A stretch of 64,000 bases of DNA, taken from positions 1 through 64,000 of the forward strand of contig NZ_KB893647.1 of assembly GCF_000374125.1 (NCBI RefSeq), given 5' to 3'. The DNA is from Niabella aurantiaca DSM 17617. Its GTDB lineage: Bacteria; Bacteroidota; Bacteroidia; Chitinophagales; Chitinophagaceae. Numbering within the stretch: position 1 is the first letter of the stretch; the number at the start of each line of letters is the position of its first letter. Below are positions 26,763 through 36,154 of this stretch, piece by piece. The notes below the pieces were generated by a model. It saw nothing but the letters and a program-made list of their open reading frames with translations, was not told the origin of the DNA and searched no databases. The position numbers and the translations under genes were made by a program.

Positions 26763-27521
26763 GTGGCAGATATCCTACATAAAACGAAGGGGATCGTTCT
26801 CAAAACGTCAAAATACGGCGAAACCAGCGTCATCGTGACCGTTTATACCGATAAGCTTGGTCTGCAGTCCTACCTGGTAAGCGGTGTCCGTTCCGGAGGC
26901 AAAAGAAGCGGCAACAAGGCGGTTTTTTTTCAACCGGCCGCTCTTTTGGATATGGTGGTGTATCACAATGAATTAAGAACCCTGAACCGGGTACGGGAAT
27001 TTAAATTTTCCTGCATTTACCAGCATCTTTTCAGCGATGTGATCAAAAATGGGGTGGCGCTTTTTATGATCGAGCTGCTGCACAAAACCCTCCGGCAACC
27101 GGAATCCAATGAAGATCTTTTTGGCTTCGTGGAAGACAGCCTGCGTGCCCTGGATACGGCGGATACCGCTGTAACGGCTAATTTCCCCGCTTTTTTTGCG
27201 GTTCATCTGTGTAGTATCCTGGGCTTTTCCCCGGGAATGCCTCCTGCAAAACTGAGGCAGTCTACCGGGCTTTTGCTGGACCTCCAGAGCGGGGAGTTTA
27301 AAGAAACACCACCGGATCACCATTCCTACGCCGGCAGGGAAGCCACATTGCTGATCATGGAATTGTTGCAGGCCCGGCTTCCCATCGAGCTGGCGAATAT
27401 CCGGAGCTCCTCCCAAAGAAGGAATGAGGTGCTGGATCTGCTGGAAATCTATTATTCACTCCACCTGCCGGATTTTGGCCGGCTGCGTACCCTCCCTGTG
27501 CTCCGGGCAATTTTGAGTTAA
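26763..27521 (+). CDS. recO: DNA repair protein RecO
   Basis: About 252 residues. The N-terminal OB-fold begins LHKTKGIVLKTSKYGETSVIVTV, as in RecO, and the helical C-terminal part follows. The GTG at 26763 is chosen, since homologues begin just before LHKTKG; an in-frame ATG at 26709 would add 18 basic residues. RecO loads RecA on single-stranded DNA together with RecR. The zinc-binding cysteines of some RecO proteins are not evident here. The gene stands alone. Confidence 0.88.
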   Translation: MADILHKTKGIVLKTSKYGETSVIVTVYTDKLGLQSYLVSGVRSGGKRSGNKAVFFQPAALLDMVVYHNELRTLNRVREFKFSCIYQHLFSDVIKNGVALFMIELLHKTLRQPESNEDLFGFVEDSLRALDTADTAVTANFPAFFAVHLCSILGFSPGMPPAKLRQSTGLLLDLQSGEFKETPPDHHSYAGREATLLIMELLQARLPIELANIRSSSQRRNEVLDLLEIYYSLHLPDFGRLRTLPVLRAILS

Positions 27522-27672
27522 AAGGGATGAACAACACCACAGGTGCATTTAGTGGGAGATGGGTGCCCTCCTGCCAAATTCCGGCGGGAAATTTATGCTT
27601 CTTCGGCAGGGGTAACAAAAGAACGCATGTGCTGATCTGAAGGTAAATTCTTTTACCAGTAAAAAAAAAGTC

Positions 27673-28062
27673 ATGGCACAGAATATCAAAAAAACAGCAA
27701 GCCTGGCAGCCGCATTGCTTTTTATGGCTACCGCATGGGGACAGCAAACCAAAGCATTCAATCAAAATGCATCCCGGAGTAATCATACGCAGCGCTCATA
27801 TGCAGCAAACGATCTGCAGCAAAACGGGATTCGCACCCAAAACAATAATACGGTACGCAGCAACCGCAGCGAATGGGCGGCAATGGCCGATCTGGATGGC
27901 GACGGCATTTATGAAACGGACCTGTCTTCAAGGCTGACAAATCCGGTAACTGCCGAAGGATATGCAACCGTTTTACTGGGCCGGAAGACCGTTACCGTGC
28001 GGGTCATCCGTCTTAAAACCAGGCATGAAACGGCAAAGAATTCGATCGGGAATATACGGTAG
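27673..28062 (+). CDS. Small secreted protein with an EF-hand-like calcium loop
   Basis: 129 residues with signal peptide (MAQNIKKTASLAAALLFMATAWGQ). The middle is rich in Asn, Gln and Ser. Residues about 73-83 read DLDGDGIYETD, the DxDGDGxxxxD pattern of EF-hand/dockerin-type calcium loops. The C-terminal part is basic. No family is recognised. It is convergent with the amidohydrolase gene. Confidence 0.6.
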   Translation: MAQNIKKTASLAAALLFMATAWGQQTKAFNQNASRSNHTQRSYAANDLQQNGIRTQNNNTVRSNRSEWAAMADLDGDGIYETDLSSRLTNPVTAEGYATVLLGRKTVTVRVIRLKTRHETAKNSIGNIR

Positions 28063-28085
28063 AAAACTTGCCTTTGTTTGGGGTA

Positions 28086-29228
28086 TCAATAGAGCCGGTT
28101 GACCGTGTTGCGGACGATCTGGATCACTCCGGGCTTTTTCCCTTTTTCAAAGCTGCCGTAGCGGTCGCTGATCTGCAACGCTTTTGCCCCATTGATCGTT
28201 GCCCAGGAAAGCATTTCTGCAACCGGTATCTCCGGGTAGTGTTTTTGGATCCGCCGGATCTCTTCCCAGATGCTCAATCCGTAGTTAGATGCCAGGCTGT
28301 CCGTACCCAGCACCAGTTGTGCCTGCTCCTCCCGCATCATGGGTATGTTAGGCAACCGGTTGCTGATATAGTGATTGGCGTTGGGACAAAGACACCAAAA
28401 AGCATCCGGAAAACGGCCGTGTACATACCGGATATCTTCGGTCGTGGTAAATACGTTGTGGATGAGAAGCAGCTGTTGCTGCTGTGTCAGGTACGCGCCA
28501 TAGGTCTGTATACTGGCTTTGCCGCCGGCGGGCACCGGAGCCTCGTTTAACCCGAGGCGCTCATACAATGCTTTGAGCCCCCCGGTGCCGTTGAAAAACC
28601 ATTCGTCTTCTTCCGGCGTTTCCTGGTTGTGGATGCTCAGCAGCCGGCTGCCTGTAAATGCGTCCAGCAATTGCCACAGGGGTGTAGCTACCGAGTAGGG
28701 GGCATGGGGTGTCAGCGATACCTGCCGGGCATCAAAAGAGCGGCAATAATCGTCATAAACGGCTTTATAGGCATCAAAGTGCTGCTGGGCCAATGCCGGC
28801 TCAAAGCCGATCACTTCTACAAAATTGTGGTAATAAAGATGCCCTTTGTTCTTCTGAAAAAGGGTATCGGTGGTATTGCAAATATCCCCAACGGCCACAA
28901 TGCCATTTTTTATCATTTCCGCTTCTGCCTGCTTAATGGCGGGAGGAATGGTTTCAGGGTTGGCGTATCGTTTACTAACGATCTGGTTTACAAATTTTAA
29001 GAGACCTGTGTGCTCCCCGATGATCCCTTTCATATGACTCAGCTCCAGGTGGCAGTGGCAATTGATGAACCCGGGGCTCAGGATACCGCTGACTGGTCTT
29101 AGATCCTCTCCGGCGTCTGCCGCATCCACAACGTCCCCAATGGTTCCGTCATCAGCCAAAATCAGTACTTTTTCCTCAAACATGCGGTAACCGTCAAATA
29201 GCTGTTCCGGTTTTATCTTTTTATACAT
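28086..29228 (-). CDS. Amidohydrolase-superfamily protein (deaminase type; possibly aminodeoxyfutalosine deaminase)
   Basis: 380 residues. The metal-binding HxH appears as INCHCHLELSH at about residues 59-69, followed by SLTPHAPYSVATPLW, SIHNQETPEEDEWF and GTDSLASNYGLS, which is the layout of the TRZ/ATZ and S-adenosylhomocysteine/aminofutalosine deaminases. Bacteroidota that make menaquinone by the futalosine route have a deaminase of this kind, but no other menaquinone gene is in the window, so the specific role is a guess. The protein end FEKGKKPGVIQI is normal. Confidence 0.75.
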   Translation of the reverse strand: MYKKIKPEQLFDGYRMFEEKVLILADDGTIGDVVDAADAGEDLRPVSGILSPGFINCHCHLELSHMKGIIGEHTGLLKFVNQIVSKRYANPETIPPAIKQAEAEMIKNGIVAVGDICNTTDTLFQKNKGHLYYHNFVEVIGFEPALAQQHFDAYKAVYDDYCRSFDARQVSLTPHAPYSVATPLWQLLDAFTGSRLLSIHNQETPEEDEWFFNGTGGLKALYERLGLNEAPVPAGGKASIQTYGAYLTQQQQLLLIHNVFTTTEDIRYVHGRFPDAFWCLCPNANHYISNRLPNIPMMREEQAQLVLGTDSLASNYGLSIWEEIRRIQKHYPEIPVAEMLSWATINGAKALQISDRYGSFEKGKKPGVIQIVRNTVNRLY

Positions 29229-29404
29229 GCTTCAAAGATAATACCCGTCCCAATTTTATAGGGGGGAAATAACAAACTTCAAATATCAAATCCCAATATC
29301 CGTTTGCGGTATAGCGTTTCACGTTTAAAACTCAGCGTTGGGGCCGGATTGCATGCCTGGCGTCCGATTTTCACATTTCCACATTCCTAAATTTTCAAAT
29401 TGGT

Positions 29405-29412
29405 TACCTTTG
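29405..29412 (+). promoter_or_regulatory. Putative -7 promoter element of prfA
   Basis: TACCTTTG matches TAnnTTTG and lies 29 bases before the prfA ATG at 29442. The -33 part is weak. Confidence 0.45.
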
Positions 29413-29441
29413 CGCCCTGTTGATCCAAAATATTTTTTTTG

Positions 29442-30506
29442 ATGTTAGATAAACTGGAAGCCATAAAGGCAAAATATGACCAACTGGGTATCGCACTTAC
29501 AAACCCGGAGATTGTGGGAAACAATAAGAAGTTTGCGGCAACCAGTAAAGAATACCGGAGTCTGGAAAAGATCGTTACGGCTTATGGTGCATATAAGAAC
29601 CTGCTGGATGATCTGGAGTTTAATAAGGAGGCATTGAATGGCGATGATGAGGAACTGCGGGAGTTGGCAAAAGAGGAGGTCACCGGCCTGGAAGAACGTA
29701 AGGAACAGATGGAAGCACATATCCGCCAGCTGCTGATCCCCAAGGACCCGCAGGATGGGAAGGATGTGATCATGGAAATACGCGCCGGTACCGGCGGGGA
29801 TGAGGCCAGTCTTTTTGCCGGCGACCTGCTGCGGATGTATATAAAATACTGTGAGCGGCATGGGTTTAAAACAGCGGTGCTCAGTGAAAGTGAAGGAACT
29901 GTGGGCGGGTACAAAGAGGTACAGCTGGAGGTTACGGGAGATGATGTATATGGCACGATGAAGTTTGAAAGCGGGGTGCACCGGGTGCAGCGGGTGCCGG
30001 ATACGGAGACGCAGGGGCGGGTACATACCTCTGCAGCGACGGTTGCCGTGATGCCGGAAGCAGAAGAGATCGACTTTGAACTGAAGGAGAGCGAGGTAAA
30101 AATGGAAACGGCACGAAGTGGCGGCGCCGGCGGACAGAATGTGAACAAAGTGGAAACAAAAGTGATGCTGACCCATATTCCCACGGGTACCGTGGTGATC
30201 TGCCAGACGGAACGTACCCAGCTGGGTAACCGCGAAAAAGCCATGCAGATGCTGCGTACCAAATTATATGAAGAGCAGGTGCGCAAGCAGGAGGAAGAAA
30301 TTTCCCGCCACCGGAAGAGCCTGGTAAGCTCCGGCGACCGGAGTGCAAAGATCCGCACCTATAACTATCCCCAGGGCCGGGTTACGGATCATCGCATTAA
30401 CCTTACGTCTTATAACCTGGATGCTTTTATGAACGGGGAGATCCAGGAATTTATCGATCAGTTGCAATTTGCCGAAAACTCAGAAAAACTGGCAAAACAG
30501 GAATAA
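29442..30506 (+). CDS. prfA: Peptide chain release factor 1
   Basis: 354 residues from the ATG at 29442. The peptidyl-tRNA hydrolysis motif GGQ is present in [14 protein letters not shown], with the usual surrounding SVLIIRA-type strand replaced by [18 protein letters not shown]. The C-terminal [15 protein letters not shown] is typical of class I release factors. It reads UAA and UAG and releases the finished protein. Long open frames on the opposite strand are shadows of this gene. Confidence 0.94.
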   Translation: MLDKLEAIKAKYDQLGIALTNPEIVGNNKKFAATSKEYRSLEKIVTAYGAYKNLLDDLEFNKEALNGDDEELRELAKEEVTGLEERKEQMEAHIRQLLIPKDPQDGKDVIMEIRAGTGGDEASLFAGDLLRMYIKYCERHGFKTAVLSESEGTVGGYKEVQLEVTGDDVYGTMKFESGVHRVQRVPDTETQGRVHTSAATVAVMPEAEEIDFELKESEVKMETARSGGAGGQNVNKVETKVMLTHIPTGTVVICQTERTQLGNREKAMQMLRTKLYEEQVRKQEEEISRHRKSLVSSGDRSAKIRTYNYPQGRVTDHRINLTSYNLDAFMNGEIQEFIDQLQFAENSEKLAKQE

Positions 30507-30536
30507 ACCCAGGCTCCGGAATTTGATATTTAGAAT

Positions 30537-31463
30537 TTACCACATAAATCCTACCTGCAGACTGCCATACCATTGTGAAGAAGCCTGGGTGAACGATTGC
30601 TTACTTTCATAAATGGCGGCTGCTCCAAAGGAAAGTTTATTGCCGGCATACATAGCACCCATCCGGGTATGAAAAAAAACGGGATTCAGCCGGCCTTCAA
30701 TTGCTTCTTGTCCTTCTTTGAACATGCCTCCCTGTACTGTGGCATCATAGGCCTTAAATGATACGGCCGGAAAAACGTAAATAAAATATTCCCGGTTGGC
30801 CCGGGTGCTGCCTTTGTGATTGTCCCAGAATGCTGTGGCATTGTTGAGGTTGGACCGGCCCAGCAGGAAGGCCGAGCCAAGGGTAGCATGGGTAAAAAAA
30901 TTTCCTGCTGTTACAGAAAGCAGGGGCTTCACATCCAGCAGCGCGGCATTCCGGTCTTTTTTAAGCTGGGGCGACCAGGAGGCGTCCGCAATGAGCCCCC
31001 AATCGGCACGCAGCTGTTTATCCCAGTTCTTGGGCTTATAGATCTGCATGACCTGGTGCACGCGCTCCTGCATTTCCTTACCCAGGGCCGGAGGACCGAT
31101 CATGCCGAAGCCGACGCCCCATTTCAGCAGGTCTTGCTTTTTATTAAACAGCGACTGGTGAAAATCGCCATAAAGATAACCGGTGATGGGCCGGTCGAGC
31201 CTTGCCTCACCTGCAAACTGTGCTGTGTAAATAAGCTGGCCGACTTGGAATGTATTTACTTTTTCCCGGCGTTTTTCATTCGCAGGAGTACGCCTCCATT
31301 GGTAAGAAACCTTTAACCCGTTGGTATAATAGCCGTCGTTATTTACAGAAATGTACCCATCGTTTTCAGAGATAATAACAACCTGGTGCCGGGTTTGTGC
31401 GGAAACCGGGATAGAAAAGATGATCAAAGAGAAAAGGAACGCCGTTCTGAATAAGCAGGCCAT
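30537..31463 (-). CDS. LpxR-like outer-membrane lipid A deacylase (DUF2219)
   Basis: 308 residues: a signal peptide ending VSAQ, then the LpxR/DUF2219 N-terminal pattern ENDGYISVNNDGYYTNGLKVSY with the conserved Asn-Asp and Tyr-Thr-Gly residues, and an amphipathic barrel to a C-terminal aromatic Trp (LQVGFMW). LpxR removes the 3'-acyloxyacyl chain of lipid A at the outer membrane. Whether this homologue has that activity cannot be told from sequence. It is convergent with prfA, with 30 bases between. Confidence 0.82.
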   Translation of the reverse strand: MACLFRTAFLFSLIIFSIPVSAQTRHQVVIISENDGYISVNNDGYYTNGLKVSYQWRRTPANEKRREKVNTFQVGQLIYTAQFAGEARLDRPITGYLYGDFHQSLFNKKQDLLKWGVGFGMIGPPALGKEMQERVHQVMQIYKPKNWDKQLRADWGLIADASWSPQLKKDRNAALLDVKPLLSVTAGNFFTHATLGSAFLLGRSNLNNATAFWDNHKGSTRANREYFIYVFPAVSFKAYDATVQGGMFKEGQEAIEGRLNPVFFHTRMGAMYAGNKLSFGAAAIYESKQSFTQASSQWYGSLQVGFMW

Positions 31464-31685
31464 TGTCTGATATAAATAAACGGATCAAATATAGATACTG
31501 TTTTCCATTTAATACAAAGTTGCGTCAACTTTTCAGGAACTAACCTGCCTGTCATCCCGGTTTTCTGATTCGAGGAGGCCGGTTTGTTTTCAAAGGGCTG
31601 TTCACCGGGCAGGGATGCCAACGGATACACCAGTTGTGGTGCATGTCTTCACACGCTTCCTGAAGAATAAAAATGTGCATCCTAC

Positions 31686-34511
31686 TTACCAGACCCGCTC
31701 GGTTGCCTTTTGTTTTAATGTGGTCTTGCCAAACTTACGGGGGTAATACGAGAACGTAAGCAGGAAATACTGTTGCAGTCCGTTGGTGATGCGCGTAGTG
31801 GTACCATCAAAGTTGGCACTGTTGCTGATGTTTTGATATTGTTTTAAAATATCCATTGCCGAAAGCTTCACCTCGGCCTGTTGCTTCATAAAGCGGTAAG
31901 TGGCAAAAGCATTCCACAAAAGCATCTTCTTATCCACACCCGTGCTGTTGGTTATATTAAATGTACTGCTGAATGTGAAAGAGGCCGGAAAGTTGAGCGT
32001 GGCACCCAATCTTGTGGTAGTACTGGTATTTTTAAAGGAAGAAAGGCCACTGGCAGTTTGCTTTGACCGGTAGTTTTGAAAAGATTCTCCCATATTCAAT
32101 ACGAGCAACGAACGCAGTGAAAATTGCAGGGTAAAATTATTGTTTATGGAATTGTTACGGCTGTTTGTATACAGCCCGTCAATATAGTTGGGCAAAACCG
32201 AATAGTTCTGCGATCCGTTATACATCAGCTGCAGATTGCTTTTTCCCAGCTTCCGGGCGATATTAAAATTATAGTTGAGGTTGGTATTAAAGCTTTTATC
32301 TGCGTTCGTGTAATAATAGAACCGTTTCCCGGAATTGTCGTTAATGATACTATCGGTTATCGGATCCAGGGTCTTCCGGTAATTGCCATTGAGCGACCCG
32401 TTGACGGAATAGAGCGATTTTTCATTTTCGGTGCTGAAATTGCCATAGAGCGAGAGCATGTGATTGATCCTGTTTTTGAGATAGGGGTTTCCGTATCTGA
32501 TGGTATAGGCATTGATGTCGTCGGTGATCGTATAGAGCTGGTCGATGGAGGCAAATTCAAAATTCTTCTTATAGTTCAGGTTGGTATAAAGCCGGTACTT
32601 TCTGCGTTTTGAATAGCTGTAATTAACACTGCCTTCATATCTCAGGAACTGGAACGACCGGTTGAGATTCCTTTCTGCTATGGAAGAGCTGTTTTTTTCT
32701 GCTTTCAGGTCATCAAAAATAATTGCATGGAAGTTGATCGACCGGGATAACTGGTCGCTCCATTTAAAAAAGCTTTTGGTTGCCGAAAGGAAAGGGGAAT
32801 ATTCCAATAGCTCTTTGGTATTGGAATTGGTCAGCCGGTTGTTCATGACAAGCTGTTGTATCGTACTGTCAAAATCTGAAACATGGGATTGGTTGGTTTC
32901 CTTATTATAGCTGAACCACTGGGATAGCTTCAGGTCAATGCCAAAAAGATTGTACCGGCCGAGCAATAGCCGTTTAAAACCGCCGTAATCAATCGTTCCG
33001 GTTATATTCATCCTGCTGTTATCGTCTTTGTAGTGGCGGTTGTAGCTGGTATCTTTACCGGCCTCTGTGAACGAGTGGAAAACGCTGGTAACATCCCTTT
33101 CAGATGCGGAGCTGTTGTTGCTGCCGCTCAGGGAAATATTGATGTTCCGGATCGGATCCTGCCAATCGGATTTGCCATAGCGGAAACTCAGGGACTCCGC
33201 GTCGGATCTTCGCGAGGAAACCGAATGGACATCGTTGGTACTCTGCAGCTGCCCCAGGCTATCTTTTACTTCTGTAAATTGTTTGGAATTGCGTTGATCC
33301 TGGTTCAGCTCCACGTTGCCGTTGATCTGGAGGTTATCATTGTAGCTGCTTGTTTTTGCATAGTCTACCCCAAACACATGTTTGTTCCCCGTGCTGTTTT
33401 GGATGCCTTCGTCTTTTATAAACTGGGGGTTATCCAGGGCGGTACGGTTTTGTAAATTTAAATTAGTAATAAAGGCTTCTGTTCCTGATTTGTTGTAGTT
33501 GAGAGTGATACGGTTGTTTTGTCTTGAATTGCTGACCTTGTTAAAATCCTGTGTATATACGGCGCCGATCGAATGGTTGCGGTTTAACCCATTGGAGCCA
33601 AATTGCCCGACGTAATCCAGGTTGGGATTGTAGGTCCTGTAGGTGTTGTTCTGAAAAAGCTCCTGCAGGTTGCCGATATTTTTGTTGATGTTATTGATCC
33701 CTCCTCCGATACCCAGGCTCCTTTTCTTATCATATATCTGGTAGGAAAGATTTCCTTCATAACGGTCGTCTGTGCCGTAGCCCGCCGTTATTTTGCCAAA
33801 GTAACCTTTTTTGCTCTCCTCTTTTAATTTGATATTCATGGTGAGGACCGAGTCCTGTGCTGTTTTCTGCTGCTGCCCGATCTTGGACCGGTCGTATTCC
33901 TGGTACAGCTGAATTTTATCAATGGCGGTCTTTGGCAGGTTTTGGGTAGCGATTTTGGGATCGGAGGAACCCATAAACTGTTTTCCATCAACCAGCAGGT
34001 TCTTTACAAGCCGCCCGTTTACGGTAATGGAACCATCGGACCAGACCACCACGCCGGGTACCTGAGTGAGCAGCTCTTCTGCAACCGCGTCCGGTTTCAT
34101 CTTAAATGCCGCGGGGTTTATTTCCAGGGTATCGCCGTTCATTTTTACCGGTATCACAGCCGTGACGGTGACATTGTCTTTTTCATCAAAGCCGATGGAC
34201 AGGGCTGCGTTTGCTGTATCGGTCTTTGAGCGCGTGATGCGTAATGTTTGCCGGTGGCTCCGGTATCCGACGTAACTGATGTCGAGCAGCAATGAGTCTG
34301 CAGTGGGTAAGTTCTCTAATACATAGTTTCCGTTTTTATCAGTAAGCTTGTAGGTTACCATGCCGGAGTCTTTCCGGAAAATGGTTACCGTGGCGGATTC
34401 TAATGGTGTATTGCTTACAGAATCGGTGACCAGCCCGGTCAGCTTGCCGGTTTGGCCATAGGTAACAGTACTGGCAAGCAGCAGGAAAACGGCGAAAAGG
34501 ATGGATCTCAT
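31686..34511 (-). CDS. Outer-membrane beta-barrel (TonB-receptor-like) protein, copy 1
   Basis: A 941-residue protein: signal peptide (ends VTYGQ), a CarboxypepD_reg-like domain at about residues 23-105 (GKLTGLVTDSVSNTPLESATV), a plug-like region about 110-220 (VAEELLTQVPGVVVWSDGSITVNG) and a long beta-barrel with the OMP_b-brl_3 look. There is no clear TonB box. It begins 3 bases after the propeller gene and forms a pair with it. The whole pair is duplicated at 36155-40356. Confidence 0.85.
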   Translation of the reverse strand: MRSILFAVFLLLASTVTYGQTGKLTGLVTDSVSNTPLESATVTIFRKDSGMVTYKLTDKNGNYVLENLPTADSLLLDISYVGYRSHRQTLRITRSKTDTANAALSIGFDEKDNVTVTAVIPVKMNGDTLEINPAAFKMKPDAVAEELLTQVPGVVVWSDGSITVNGRLVKNLLVDGKQFMGSSDPKIATQNLPKTAIDKIQLYQEYDRSKIGQQQKTAQDSVLTMNIKLKEESKKGYFGKITAGYGTDDRYEGNLSYQIYDKKRSLGIGGGINNINKNIGNLQELFQNNTYRTYNPNLDYVGQFGSNGLNRNHSIGAVYTQDFNKVSNSRQNNRITLNYNKSGTEAFITNLNLQNRTALDNPQFIKDEGIQNSTGNKHVFGVDYAKTSSYNDNLQINGNVELNQDQRNSKQFTEVKDSLGQLQSTNDVHSVSSRRSDAESLSFRYGKSDWQDPIRNINISLSGSNNSSASERDVTSVFHSFTEAGKDTSYNRHYKDDNSRMNITGTIDYGGFKRLLLGRYNLFGIDLKLSQWFSYNKETNQSHVSDFDSTIQQLVMNNRLTNSNTKELLEYSPFLSATKSFFKWSDQLSRSINFHAIIFDDLKAEKNSSSIAERNLNRSFQFLRYEGSVNYSYSKRRKYRLYTNLNYKKNFEFASIDQLYTITDDINAYTIRYGNPYLKNRINHMLSLYGNFSTENEKSLYSVNGSLNGNYRKTLDPITDSIINDNSGKRFYYYTNADKSFNTNLNYNFNIARKLGKSNLQLMYNGSQNYSVLPNYIDGLYTNSRNNSINNNFTLQFSLRSLLVLNMGESFQNYRSKQTASGLSSFKNTSTTTRLGATLNFPASFTFSSTFNITNSTGVDKKMLLWNAFATYRFMKQQAEVKLSAMDILKQYQNISNSANFDGTTTRITNGLQQYFLLTFSYYPRKFGKTTLKQKATERVW

Positions 34512-34514
34512 GCG

Positions 34515-35738
34515 TTAGTTTTTCATTGTGAAGACAGCAATTACCGCTGCATTTGATTTTTTATTGGCAATTGCTTCGATGGCCTCAGGAGCCGGTTTCC
34601 CGGCAACCGGTTTAAAGGATTCGCGGATCGCATCCGGGGTCAGGAGTCTATAAAAGAACCCGTCTTTGCGAACGATGTTGTTGCCCGATAGAACGTTTAT
34701 ATGAAAGGTAGTGCTGTCGGCCTTTATTTTTGAGTTCTGATAGGCTATTTGTCTTTTTTTGTCATAGATGTATATTCCATAATTATACAGGAACCCTACA
34801 GAAAAATAGAAGTATGCGGGTGTTTCTTCAAATTGGTATACCTGGCGGTACATCCAGTTATTGTTCTGACGGAAATTGTCCCATTCGGCCTTGTTTTTAA
34901 ACGGGTTGGTAAAAAAGCTGGCAGGTAATGCATTTTCCAATGGCATTACGATCTGAAAAGCCGGGTATAAGCTATCCCCGGTTATTTTATAAATGGTATC
35001 GCAATAGGGTCTTGTAATAAACATCGTCTCCGGATCCTGTGACGCACGTGCTGCGATATAGCCCTGGTCATACAGGTACTTGGGCTCGTTGATCTGGTTG
35101 TAGGGAAAGTATTGTTTTACCAGTTTGTTGTTCTTATATATTTTCAGCTCATAGCCGGCACTGTCCTTATACAGCTTACTGGCCACTGCTTTTGAACGGT
35201 AATAATAGTCGTTGTTCAGGTAAATGATGTTGTTGACATCATATTCGGTAGGCGTGCTTTTTTTTATTTCAAGATCCGGGTCAGTCAGGTCAACCGTGTA
35301 TTTTTTGTAGTATTTCTGGTTCCGGGGGTTGTTAAAATCCAGCTCAATTTTGATTTCATCCTTGGGGGTAAGCGTATAATTCTTATTGGCACCATAGAAA
35401 CGAAGCGTTTCCGTTTTTTTATCATATCCCGGATAAAAATCGTCGCCCAGCTTTTTATAGCTGATCTTTTTTACGAAACCACCCTGTTTGTTGTAAAGAA
35501 ATACGCATTTATTTGAGTATTGATTTACCAGAAAATAGGACCGGGTTATTTCCAGGTTATCCCATTGCCCGATGGTGACCCCTTCCTGGGGTTCCAGTAC
35601 TACAAACCGGACACTGTCCACAAAGCGGGATTGGTTTTCAGTAGCCGGCGATTTGGGATTCAGATATATTTTGCCGGGCTGTGCGTTGGCCGGGTGGCAT
35701 AGGCAAATTAGTAAGAATGGCAATAAACAGTGTTTCAA
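34515..35738 (-). CDS. Secreted 6-bladed beta-propeller-like protein, copy 1
   Basis: 407 residues with signal peptide (MKHCLLPFLLICLCHPANAQ). The mature N-terminus has the Bacteroidota 6-bladed propeller style: SRFVDSVRFVVLEPQEG, then LEITRSYFLVNQ and KCVFLYNKQGGFVKK, repeated in looser form. Such proteins are exported and thought to bind ligands for a partner receptor. It is translationally linked to the barrel gene (3-base gap), suggesting a surface complex. Same layout as the 39106-40356 protein, though diverged. Confidence 0.72.
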   Translation of the reverse strand: MKHCLLPFLLICLCHPANAQPGKIYLNPKSPATENQSRFVDSVRFVVLEPQEGVTIGQWDNLEITRSYFLVNQYSNKCVFLYNKQGGFVKKISYKKLGDDFYPGYDKKTETLRFYGANKNYTLTPKDEIKIELDFNNPRNQKYYKKYTVDLTDPDLEIKKSTPTEYDVNNIIYLNNDYYYRSKAVASKLYKDSAGYELKIYKNNKLVKQYFPYNQINEPKYLYDQGYIAARASQDPETMFITRPYCDTIYKITGDSLYPAFQIVMPLENALPASFFTNPFKNKAEWDNFRQNNNWMYRQVYQFEETPAYFYFSVGFLYNYGIYIYDKKRQIAYQNSKIKADSTTFHINVLSGNNIVRKDGFFYRLLTPDAIRESFKPVAGKPAPEAIEAIANKKSNAAVIAVFTMKN

Positions 35739-36154
35739 ACGTTTTAATTTAGGTTTTCAAATTTAAACAGTCAACGGTTAATTTGTTCAGAAGTTTGGCG
35801 CAATCGTTTGCACCACTTGAATGCAGGCGGTTCTTTCATGAATGCCGTAAGAAAGATTGCGGCTCGGGATCCCGCAGGAACGCTTCGGTCCGTTGTCCGC
35901 TCCGTTCTGCTTTGATATCCCGGCAACGTTTTTGAACGGAACCTATCCGGATGCCGGTTTGGGAAAACATACCCGGAATGTTCCGGCGACAACACAGTTG
36001 ACTTCTCATATGATTCAGTTATCCAATAAAATTAAAGAGCAGAATGTTAACAGAATCCTATAAGTTATCAGGTGTCGGCGGCCGGCGTGCGCTTCCTGCC
36101 TTTGGGAATGCGCATACCTGTCCGGGTCCTGATCGCCAAATACGGTAATGGTCG
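35739..36154. other. 416-base gap between the two duplicated gene pairs
   Basis: No supported gene. It must hold the promoter of the first propeller/barrel pair near the 35738 end, where the sequence is AT-rich (35740-35790). Small frames across it look random. Confidence 0.4.

Noticed and set aside
29445-30358. Long minus-strand frames opposite prfA
   Set aside because: They are shadows of the highly biased prfA sequence; prfA itself has the GGQ motif and full length.
35857-36063. 68-codon plus-strand frame in the gap between the duplicated pairs
   Set aside because: No signal, domain or start context; composition typical of non-coding DNA.
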